Shown here in pieces: positions 16,317-23,592 of a DNA stretch of 40,201 nt; position 1 is the first letter of the stretch; each line of letters begins with the position of its first letter. A program made the position numbers and the translations under genes. Origin of the DNA: Planctomycetota bacterium (GTDB lineage Bacteria > Planctomycetota > J058); assembly GCA_019636275.1 (NCBI GenBank), contig JAHBXY010000080.1, forward strand, positions 1 through 40,201, written 5' to 3'. The notes below the pieces were generated by a model. The model was not told where the DNA came from. It did not search any database and worked only from the letters and a program-made list of their open reading frames with translations.

Positions 16317-16625
16317 GGCTGCGGCCGCGGATGCCGGGCGAGGGGGGGCGCGCGCGGGTCGTAGGATCCGGCGATCGATACGACCCGCGCGCGCTCCCCC
16401 CTCGCCTCGGCCTCCGCGCCCTCGCCTCGCTCGCTGCTCCGATCGAAGGCTGGACACCATTGAAACGTGGTAGCGCCGACTCGCGGCTGCGGGCGACGGA
16501 TGCTGGCGGCGGCGGTGCGCGCGCGGGCTCGAGGTAGGTCGCTACGTCGTCGCCTTCGCGCGCGCCGCCTCGCCTCGGCCTCCGCGCCCTCGCCTCGCTC
16601 GCTGCTCCGATCGAAGGCTCAACAC
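16317..16625. repeat. Two tandem copies of a 168-bp intergenic repeat
   Basis: Unit 1 begins GGCTGCGG at 16317 and unit 2 begins GGCTGCGG at 16485, an offset of 168 bp. A 52-bp block at 16400-16451 recurs without mismatch at 16568-16619, also offset 168 bp, and similarity continues for eight more bases with two mismatches. Between these anchors the copies are diverged but colinear. Neither shows coding bias. The array fills the space between two convergent genes (16302 and 16654). Confidence 0.75.
16337..16406. terminator. Long hairpin, 27-bp arms with one bulge, after the kinase gene
   Basis: Left arm 16337-16363 pairs with right arm 16379-16406 over 27 bases. One extra T in the right arm forms a bulge. 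The loop is 15 nt and contains GATC...GATC. It starts 34 bp after the kinase stop and lies between convergent genes. It lacks a T-tract, so a bidirectional structural terminator or repeat-element core are both possible. Confidence 0.5.
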
Positions 16626-16653
16626 CGGGAATCGCCGGCGAGCGTCCAGCGCT

Positions 16654-18003
16654 TCATACGTTCCGAGTCGCCCGGTCCGGCGCGTCCTCTTCGAGGCAGA
16701 ACACGGCTCCGTCCTGGGTCAGCCCGTAGACGCGCCTCTCGTGCAGCGGCGCGATCCCCATCACCGCGCTGCCGAGGACGTCATGAGGCAGCTCCCAGAG
16801 GGACCGCACCCGTCCGGTCGTGGCCCGGAGCGTCGACGGCGGAATGGACCCGGGCAAGGGCTCGCGGCGGAAGAAGCTCTCGGACACTCGCCACGTGAAC
16901 TCGTAGATGACGTCACGCGCGATCGCCACCGCGCCGTAGTCGTGCACGAAGTCCACGAGCACCCCCAGCCGCTCCCCGCGCTCCCGGGTCTCCACGATCA
17001 CTCGCTCTCGCCCCGCCTCCTGCAAGGCGACCAGGACCAGGTCCGGGGACAGCCCGAGCACGCCGCCGCAGGTGCGCAGCGGAGGATCCGCCGGTCGGCG
17101 AAACAACGCGTGCGCGTCATGGGCGCGTCCGACGAGTCCATGCTCGTCGGCCATGTGGAAGGCGACCGACACCTCGGCCCGCGTCACGCCGGACGAGGCG
17201 TCCACGACCACGGATCGAGGCGATCGCGCATACGCTCCGATCACCAGCTCCTCACCGAGCTGCAGGACGGACCCAGGGCCCAGCGCGAAGCCGGTCGCGA
17301 ACGGGCTCCGAAGTCGCCACGCTGGCTCCGGCTCGGGTGGCTGTCGAGGGTCGGGGTACCGGAGCGAGACGAGCTCGTCCTCGCCCCACGCGAGCAGACG
17401 GCCACCCGCGACCCGGACCTGGACGAACTGCGCGCCGAGCGTCGTGCGGTGCAGCTCGCAGCCCGTCCACAGGTCCCTGCACACGAAGTCCGGCGGCTCC
17501 CACATGGCGAGGGTGCTCCTGGCGAGCTCCGGCTGCCGCCGGGTGTAGCCCCCCGGGTCCCCTGGTCGTGGGTGGTAGAGGGTGGGCCAGGCGCTCTCCC
17601 ACCGGAGCGCGCCCGAGTCCGGGTCGAGGACCTGCAGGGTCTCGGTCGAGGTCCCGGTGCAGACGATCCCCAGCGGACTCGCCAGGAGCATGTGCCTGGG
17701 GAAGAGAGCGGTCGCGGGATCTCGGCGCTGGATCCAGCGGACGCGGGGGCGGGTGCGCAGGGGCTCGACGTCGACGAAGTGCGCCGCATGCGACGAGAAC
17801 TCGGCGCTGATCCACGTCGGGCTCAGACGCCCGATCCGCGCTCGAACCTCGACGTCGTCTCGCGCTGGGAGCAGGACCCGCAGGACGTCAGCCGACGAGT
17901 GCTGACCGCTCCGCTCCAGGGCCGTCGCGAGCCGGAGACGCGCGGCGGGGGTGCCGATCGCGTCGACGTCGCGCTGGAGCGACCGCAGCTCGTCGTCGAC
18001 CAT
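16654..18003 (-). CDS. PQQ-like beta-propeller repeat protein
   Basis: A 449-residue protein without signal peptide. The N-terminal 50 residues are helical and resemble a short tally repeat (RLRLATALERSGQHSSADVL). From about residue 95 on, blade-like repeats appear: LGIVCTGTSTETLQVLDPDS followed by GALRWES, LLAWGEDELVSLRYPD and RVYGLTQDGAVFCLEEDA, typical of PQQ/WD-type propellers. No PQQ-binding dehydrogenase signature is visible, so a structural or binding role is more likely than catalysis. The start is supported by GGAG six bases before the ATG (minus strand). It is convergent with the kinase gene across the tandem repeat and divergent from 18053. Composition is slightly less GC-rich than in its neighbours. 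Confidence 0.75.
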   Translation of the reverse strand: MVDDELRSLQRDVDAIGTPAARLRLATALERSGQHSSADVLRVLLPARDDVEVRARIGRLSPTWISAEFSSHAAHFVDVEPLRTRPRVRWIQRRDPATALFPRHMLLASPLGIVCTGTSTETLQVLDPDSGALRWESAWPTLYHPRPGDPGGYTRRQPELARSTLAMWEPPDFVCRDLWTGCELHRTTLGAQFVQVRVAGGRLLAWGEDELVSLRYPDPRQPPEPEPAWRLRSPFATGFALGPGSVLQLGEELVIGAYARSPRSVVVDASSGVTRAEVSVAFHMADEHGLVGRAHDAHALFRRPADPPLRTCGGVLGLSPDLVLVALQEAGRERVIVETRERGERLGVLVDFVHDYGAVAIARDVIYEFTWRVSESFFRREPLPGSIPPSTLRATTGRVRSLWELPHDVLGSAVMGIAPLHERRVYGLTQDGAVFCLEEDAPDRATRNV

Positions 18004-18052
18004 TGGCCGCTCCAGTCACCGAGGGCTCACCCCGGCACACCTTGTTCGTCCG

Positions 18053-18652
18053 GTGACCACGTTGGCACGCGTCGCGTCCGGGTGCCACGCTCCTGACACT
18101 GCCGACACGCAGGCGATCGACGGCGCGCAGCAGGCGATCGACCAAGAGCGCTTCGACGACCCCGACTCCGCCCGGCGGCGGCGCCGCGAGCAACGGCGCC
18201 GCGAGCGGCATGAGGCCCTGCTCGCCCGCTTCCCGCTCGAGGTGGTCGAGCTGGCCCGACGGGCACGAGACGCGGACCTCGCCGAGAGCGCGCGGGTGCA
18301 GACGGACGAGGCGGAGGACGACCTCGCGCCGGTCCGCGTGCTGTTCGGAGAGAGGGTCCTGCCCGCGATCCTGGCGGTGCTCGACCACGGCGCGCTCCTC
18401 GACCTCGTCCGGGCGCTCGGGCCTCTCCTGCCTCTGGCGACCCTGCGGGCGCCCGAACGCCTGCGGCAGGAGCTCGCGCGGCTCGCGCCCCCGCTCGAGG
18501 AGGTCGTAGGCGCGCTGGCCGCCGACGACCTGCTGGCCGCCTGCAGCGCCGTGGGCCTCGAGGTCGTCCACCACGACCTCGACGTGCTCCGCGTGCGGCT
18601 CGTCGCCCACGCCGACCCCGGGTTCGCCGTGCTCTGGCAGATGATCAGGTAG
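18053..18652 (+). CDS. Hypothetical helical protein with charged N terminus
   Basis: The frame stays open upstream to 17951, but that part overlaps the divergent gene and lacks codon bias. I chose the GTG at 18053; TTG at 18062 is also possible. Residues about 25-60 are highly charged (ARRRRREQRRRERHEALLAR) and probably alpha-helical. The C-terminal 120 residues are leucine/alanine-rich helices (LLDLVRALGPLLPLATLRAP, LEEVVGALAADDLLAACSAV), ending in a beta-like segment. No known domain is recognised. It ends 5 bp before the next gene, implying an operon. Confidence 0.6.
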   Translation: MTTLARVASGCHAPDTADTQAIDGAQQAIDQERFDDPDSARRRRREQRRRERHEALLARFPLEVVELARRARDADLAESARVQTDEAEDDLAPVRVLFGERVLPAILAVLDHGALLDLVRALGPLLPLATLRAPERLRQELARLAPPLEEVVGALAADDLLAACSAVGLEVVHHDLDVLRVRLVAHADPGFAVLWQMIR

Positions 18653-18657
18653 TCGCC

Positions 18658-19023
18658 ATGGGTCGAGGCACGCCGCGCAAGCGCACCCTCTCACCGCTGC
18701 AGCGTGACCTTCTCCGGGCGCTCGAGGAGGCCGGCTCCGAGGCGCTGGACAGCCTGGCGAACGCCCTCCCCGGGAGCGAGGACCCGGGCTTCCTCGATCG
18801 CCTCCAGGAGGCGATCGCCGGGCTCGAGCGGGCGGGGCTGGTCGAGCTCCAGCGGAGCCTTCCGGGGCGCAATGGCGGCCCGCGGCCGGACGAGCGGTTG
18901 GAGGCCGGCGCCGCGCTGCCCGCCCTCCTCCGTCGCGACGCGGCGCTCTGGGTCGCCACCGAGAGCGGGGCCGGGGTCGAGTTCGTGCTTACCCTCGCCG
19001 GCCGCCGCGCCCTCGGCTCCTGA
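18658..19023 (+). CDS. Small winged-helix-like hypothetical protein
   Basis: 121 residues. The pattern LSPLQRDLLRALEEAG, then AIAGLERAGLVELQRSL, then VEFVLTLAGRRAL resembles a winged-helix fold (two helices, recognition-like helix, strand ending in TLAGRRAL). It starts five bases after the stop of the preceding gene and is presumably translated from the same mRNA. It could bind DNA or act as a partner of the preceding protein. It is convergent with the desaturase. Fold assignment is by eye and tentative. Confidence 0.6.
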   Translation: MGRGTPRKRTLSPLQRDLLRALEEAGSEALDSLANALPGSEDPGFLDRLQEAIAGLERAGLVELQRSLPGRNGGPRPDERLEAGAALPALLRRDAALWVATESGAGVEFVLTLAGRRALGS

Positions 19024-19038
19024 GCCGCGCGGTCGACC

Positions 19039-19932
19039 TCACGCCGCGTCGACGTCGACCGCCGTGGGCGCCGTTCGGACGATCAGGTGGTTCTTCCCCC
19101 CCAGCCAGCCCGCGACGATCTCCGGCGCGGGCCGCCGCACGCCCCACACCACGCCCAGGCGCTCGAGCACGCACAGGACGTAGTAGGTCGCGTCGACCTC
19201 CCACCAGCGGAAGCCCTGGCGCGCCGAGGCGGGGAAGAAGTGGTGGTTGTTATGCCAGCCCTCGCCGAAGGTCAGCAGCGCCAGCGCCCAGTTGTTGCGG
19301 CTGCGGTCGCTCGTCTCGTAGACGCGCGTGCCCACGAGGTGCGCGACCGAGTTCACGCAGAAGGTCGCGTGCCCGACGAGCATGGTGCTCATGAAGCAAC
19401 CCCAGGCGAGGTGCTGCGCGCCCAGGGTGCAGCCCACGAGCACGGAGAGCCCGAGCGGGGGCAGCAGGTAGTGCTGGTTCAGCCAGCGCAGCTCGGGGTA
19501 GGCGGCCATGTCCTTGATCCCGTCGAAGTCGGTCGCCTCCCAGTCGGGGACGAGGATCCAGCCCAGGTGCGCCCACCAGAAGCCGCGGCGCACGGGCGAG
19601 TGCACGTCGCCCTCCTGGTCCGACTCGCGGTGGTGGCGCCGGTGGTGGCTCGCCCACCAGAGCACCCCCTTCTGCAGGGCCAGCGTGCCCAAGAGCGCGA
19701 GCACGAACTGGAAGGCGCGGCTCGTCTGGAAGGTCCGGTGCGCGAAGTAGCGGTGGTAGCCGGCCGTGATCCCGAACAGGAGCGCCGCCGAGGTCACCGC
19801 GAACAGGGCGAGCGCGCTCGCGCTCACCCCCGTGTGGATCGCGAGCGAGATCGCGAGCACGTGCAGGCCGAAGAACACGGTCGTGTTGAAGGCCCGCGTG
19901 ACCGGGTCCAGCCTCCCCTGCTGCTGCTCCAC
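19039..19932 (-). CDS. Membrane acyl-CoA/acyl-lipid delta-9-type fatty acid desaturase
   Basis: A 297-residue integral membrane di-iron desaturase (OLE1/DesC family). The three histidine boxes are complete: HRYFAH (60-65), HRRHH (97-101) and HNNHH (227-231). Hydrophobic segments flank them (residues 18-58, 72-93 and 155-200). The family inserts a cis double bond into saturated acyl chains using O2 and electrons from ferredoxin or cytochrome b5, mainly to adjust membrane fluidity. No fused electron-donor domain is present. A sigma70-like promoter lies at 20006-20035, giving a 5' leader of about 65 nt, and a 20-bp palindrome lies upstream of it. The gene is monocistronic. Family confidence is high; substrate and regiochemistry are inferred. 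Confidence 0.93.
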   Translation of the reverse strand: MEQQQGRLDPVTRAFNTTVFFGLHVLAISLAIHTGVSASALALFAVTSAALLFGITAGYHRYFAHRTFQTSRAFQFVLALLGTLALQKGVLWWASHHRRHHRESDQEGDVHSPVRRGFWWAHLGWILVPDWEATDFDGIKDMAAYPELRWLNQHYLLPPLGLSVLVGCTLGAQHLAWGCFMSTMLVGHATFCVNSVAHLVGTRVYETSDRSRNNWALALLTFGEGWHNNHHFFPASARQGFRWWEVDATYYVLCVLERLGVVWGVRRPAPEIVAGWLGGKNHLIVRTAPTAVDVDAA

Positions 19933-20005
19933 CGCGCGTCCCCCGACCCGAGCGGTGACCGCTCCGCCAACCCCGCCCCCCGCGGCGATCCGGTTCAGGC
20001 GCGGG

Positions 20006-20035
20006 ATTGTGCGGCGGCCGGTCCCGGAGTGTCAA
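20006..20035 (-). promoter_or_regulatory. Sigma70-type promoter of the desaturase gene
   Basis: On the minus strand TTGACA (20035-20030) is followed after 18 bp by CACAAT (20011-20006). The -35 is a perfect consensus match. The start codon lies about 75 bp downstream of the -10. This is the best promoter seen in the window. Confidence 0.7.
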
Positions 20036-20065
20036 GCCGAGCGACCGCGGGGCCTCGCCTACCAG

Positions 20066-20085
20066 ACCCGGCGAGCTCGCCGGGT
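20066..20085. promoter_or_regulatory. 20-bp perfect palindrome, possible operator
   Basis: ACCCGGCGAGCTCGCCGGGT is fully self-complementary. It lies 30 bp upstream of the desaturase -35 and about 120 bp after the end of the carboxypeptidase-like gene. It could be a dimeric regulator site for the desaturase, or an 8-bp hairpin with an AGCT loop ending the upstream transcript. No T-tract is present. Confidence 0.5.
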
Positions 20086-20206
20086 GACCGCGATCGCCGG
20101 ATGCCTCGATCGACGTCCACGAAGGCACCGAAGGTCGCCGGAGGACACGGAGGCCATGTCGTTCACGTGCTTCGTCCCTCCGTCATCAGCGAGACGCGTG
20201 ACGGCG

Positions 20207-22140
20207 TCAGTCGACGGCGAGGGCCACGCGGGTGGTCTCGCCCTCTCGCACGACCACGGTCTGCCAGGGCGCGTCGGACGGGCCCCTGCCCGGCGTGCGC
20301 GCGCGCACCTCGAACGCGCCCGGCGCGAGCGCGAGCGCGGCCAGGCCGCCGTCCCCCGCCGAAGGGAAGAGCCGATGGACCACGCCCTCGACCGGGTCGC
20401 GCACCTCGACTTGCGCGATCGTGGCGCGCAGGGGCAGGTCGACCCGCACCTCGAGGAGCCCGCCGCCCGCGCGCAGGGGAGCCTCGACCTCCACCTCGAC
20501 CCCGGGCCCGACCCGGACCGCGCGCGTGACGCTCGGCGGCAGGTCCGGCGCGTGGACGATGAACCGCACCGCGCGCTCGGGGAGGCCCGCAACGACCCAC
20601 GCGCCCCCGCCCTGGTCTTGCACCCACCTCACCCGCCCATCGCCGTCGGGGTCGTCCGCCACCAGCTCGTCGAGCTGCAGCTGGCGGTCGAGCGGCGCCC
20701 GCGTGCTGGCGTCGACCAGCCGCAGGCGGACGCGGGCCTGGGCCTCCGGCAGCGTCACCGCCACCTCGAGCGGGGCGTCCCCGACGAGCACCCCGGCGGC
20801 GCCCCCCAGGACGGTCCTCAGCGTGGCGTCAACGACCTCCACGTCAACGACCGCGCCGCGCACGAGCCCCTCGAGGCGGAACTCGCCCCCCGGTCCTGGC
20901 GTCGCCTCGGCGAGGGTCGACCAGTGCGAGGTCGACCCCGCGACGCGCGCTGAGACCACCAGGCTCCGACCGTCCGAGCCGACGACGCGCCCGCCCAGCG
21001 CGGCCGCCGGCTCGAGCCGGACGACGACGTCCTCCGCGCCGGGCGTCACCACCTGGCCCCCGTGGCGGGGCGCGCGGACGAGCAAGCTCGCGCCGCGGCC
21101 CTCGGGGACCGTGAGCTCGAACCGCCCCCCCTCGTCGCACTCGACGGCGCGGAACACCCTGGACTCCGGGTCGAGGTCGATCGTGCGAGGCGTGCCGTCG
21201 TCGGGTTGCGCGAGCTCGAGGACGCAGACCGTGGCCCCGGCGATCGGCCCGGCCGGGCCGAGGACGATCCCGCGCACCGGGTGCGCGGCCAGGAGGCGCA
21301 GCTCGAGCGGCGCGCCGGCGCCCGTCCGGTGAGTCGTCAGCGTCAGGTGGCCGGGGGCGTTCACCTCCAGCTCCAGCTCGGCGGGCGGGACGCCCTCGAA
21401 CGCGAACCGCCCGTCGGGACCCGTGGTGGCCTCGAGCCACCGGGACACCACCGAGAAGACGAACTCGGTCTGCCGGGAGCGGTGGTCGCGCAGCGGGTGC
21501 CGGCAATGGATGCGCGCCCCGGCCAGCGGCGCCCCGCGCGCGTCGAGCACGCGGCCCGCCAGCGTGGCCGCGCGCGCCAGGCGGATCGTGGGGGCGGTCT
21601 GAGGGGCGCCCTGATCGAGCGGCGTCCAGGCGGCCGGCGCCCGCCCGGGCGCCATGACGACGACCGGGTCGTGCGCGAGGGCGACCGCCTCGATCGAGAA
21701 CTCGCCCCCGGGGCCGGTCAGGACCTCGCGATCGGCGAGGAGCACGCGCGCGCCGGCGAGCGGCTCGTCGTCCTCGGCCCGCGCGACGCGGCCGCTGACG
21801 CGCACGAGGCCCAGCGCCAGCTCGACCCCGGCCGCCGCGCGCGCGAGGTCCGCGCGCACGACCGTGCGCGGGTCGTCCGTCGCCGCCTCGGGCGCCGGGT
21901 CCGCGCTGCGCAGGCGCGCCAGGCGGCGGGGGCCGTCGTGGACGCCCTCGGCCCCGCTGAGCGCCTCGCGGAGCACCGAGAGCTCGAGGGGGCCCTCGAC
22001 GTCCGCGGGCAGCGCGAGCTCGAACCGCCCGTCCGCCCCGGTCACCGCGCGCGCGTCGAGCGGGGCCGGGGACCCCGGCCCCGCGATCCGGACGGTTGCG
22101 CCCCGGCGAGCGGCGCATCTCTAACGTAGACCACGCCGCG
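20207..22140 (-). CDS. Carboxypeptidase-regulatory-like (CnaB/Ig-like) repeat protein, frameshifted near its N terminus
   Basis: From 22045 to the stop at 20207 an open frame encodes 612 residues of tandem Ig-like carboxypeptidase-regulatory domains. The repeated signature is LxGRVLDARGAPLAGA followed by TTGPDGRFAFEGVP, seen at least five times (also GPGGEFSIEAV, GPGGEFRLEGLV). Such proteins are usually exported or membrane-anchored in Planctomycetota, but no signal peptide can be read because the N terminus is disrupted. The first domain continues upstream in another frame as RGVVYVRDAPLAGA; one base appears to be missing near 22099, after which TVRIAGPGSPAPLDA would join the main frame. It lies directly behind an ECF sigma gene on the same strand, a frequent pairing in Planctomycetota. 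Confidence 0.75.
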
Positions 22141-22563
22141 CGCGACGGCAGCGCCCTGCACGGCCCGGCCGCCGGCGTCTGGCCGCGCCTGGCGCGGCCG
22201 CAGGCCCCGCCGCCGCCGCCGCCGCGACGGCGTCGCTCGCCGCGTCGACGCGCGCCGCGCCCTGGCCCCGTCCGCGCGGGGCCTCCGCAGGCCCCGGCTG
22301 CCGCCCAGCGCCGGCAACCGACGGCGCCGTGACGGTCGGCCAGCCGCCACCTCGGCGCCGTCAGACGCAACAGCGCCGCAAGCCACCCGCCGCCGCCCAG
22401 CCCCGTCGCCCGGCCAGCGCCGCCCGCCAGCGCGAGCGCGCCCGGACGGCGCGCGGCACGGACGAGCGCCGGCGCGGGCGCCGGCGGCACGGCGACCGGC
22501 GGCGCGTCGGCGCGCGCCAGGGCTCGATCGCCGCCGGCGGGGGCGGCGCGCCAAGTCGAAGGC
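22141..22563 (-). other. Disrupted N-terminal coding stretch between the carboxypeptidase-like and sigma genes
   Basis: Fragments with plausible coding bias occur in different frames on the minus strand. One is an Ala-rich linker (AASDAVAAAAAAGPAAAPGA), another is DAGGRAVQGAAVARG in a second frame, and a hydrophobic stretch near 22440-22360 (ALALAGGAGRATG, WLAALLRL) could be the anchor or signal segment. A GTG at 22490 is a possible start. Together they look like the N terminus of the 20207-22140 gene broken by several indels, or of poor sequence quality. Confidence 0.4.
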
Positions 22564-23143
22564 TTAGCGCTCGCGAAACACGACCGCGCCGGCGGCGAAC
22601 CGCGGCGCGAAACTGCGCCGCAGGGCGGCCAGGCCCCGCAGGCGCGAGGCGACGGTCCTGCGGGCAGCCGAGCGCGCGCGCCACGTCGGCGAAGGTCAGC
22701 CCCTCGAGGTAGTGCAGCGCCAGCACCTCGCGCTGCTCGGGGCCGAGGCCCGCGAGGCCCGCGCGCACCGCGGCGGCCTCCTCGTCGCGCTCGAGGGCGG
22801 CCGCGGGCGCCGCCTCGGCGGGGCGGACCCGGGCCTCGTGCGCAGCGCGCCGCTCGGACCGCCGCAGGTGGTCGCGGGCCGCGTTCTTGACGATCGCGAA
22901 GAACCAGGGCGCGAACGCGCCGCCCCGCTCGAAGCGGCGCGCCCCCTGCAGCGCGCGCACGAGCGCCTCCTGGGCCACGTCCTCCGCCGCGGCGAGGTCG
23001 CCCGTCATGTGGGCAGCCACCCGGTGCGCCCGCGCCCAGTAGCGCTGCACGAGCACCTCGACCGCCGCCTCGTCGCGCGCGACGAGCCCCGCGATCAGCC
23101 CCTCGTCCGTGGCCTCCGGCCAGCCCATGGTCCTTCGCAGCAT
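22564..23143 (-). CDS. ECF-family RNA polymerase sigma factor, frameshift near 22657
   Basis: The ATG at 23143 is supported by GGAGG five bases upstream (minus strand). Sigma region 2 spans about residues 12-95 (RYWARAHRVAAHMTGDLAAA, AEDVAQEALVRALQGARRFE, APWFFAIVKNAARDHLRR) and region 4 about 128-162 (LGPEQREVLALHYLEGLTFA, DVARALGCPQ). After residue 162 the helix-turn-helix continues in another frame as TVASRLRGLAALRRSF and ends FRER-TAA at 22564, so one base is extra or two are missing. With the frame restored, length would be about 192 residues, normal for ECF sigmas. No anti-sigma factor is identifiable next to it; the following gene encodes a carboxypeptidase-regulatory-like protein. It would direct RNA polymerase to stress-type promoters. 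Confidence 0.8.
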
Positions 23144-23592
23144 GGCGTCCTCCGTCCCGGTGCGCTCGCCCCCCTTACGCCGGCCGCGACCGCCCGTTTC
23201 CCTCGCGCTCCAAGCGTCTGACCTGTCGGCATTTGGGACACAGGACACGAGCGCGCCGCGCCCGAGACGTGCGCGGGGCGCAACGGGCCGCGGGATCGGA
23301 CCGTTGACCTCCTCGGCCAGCAGCACGTCCTCGCGCGCGTCCTCCACGAATGCAGGGGCGGCTCCGACGCGGTCGCCAGCCCGCGAAGAAGAGCTGGACG
23401 TCACTCATCTCGCAGGGAGCGCGCGAGCCGCCGGCCGGGCACCCGCACGGGCAGGCGACCGACCGTGCCCTCGGGCGTCGGTGAGCGCCGGCGCGGACCC
23501 CGGGCCGCCCCCCCTCGCCTGCGGCCGCTTACGACGCCGGCGCGCGGTCCCCGCGAACCTCGCCCGCGCGCCCGCGCCGCCCCGGGGCGACG
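23144..23592. other. Divergent intergenic region between sigma factor and sensor kinase
   Basis: About 450 bp between oppositely transcribed genes. No complete gene is supported. A minus-strand stretch at about 23260-23370 has GC-rich third positions (PAFVEDAREDVLLAEEVNGP), and an ATG at 23408 begins MSDVQLFFAGWR in a different frame. A small frameshifted gene of about 70 residues is possible but unproven. No promoter was recognised. Confidence 0.4.
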
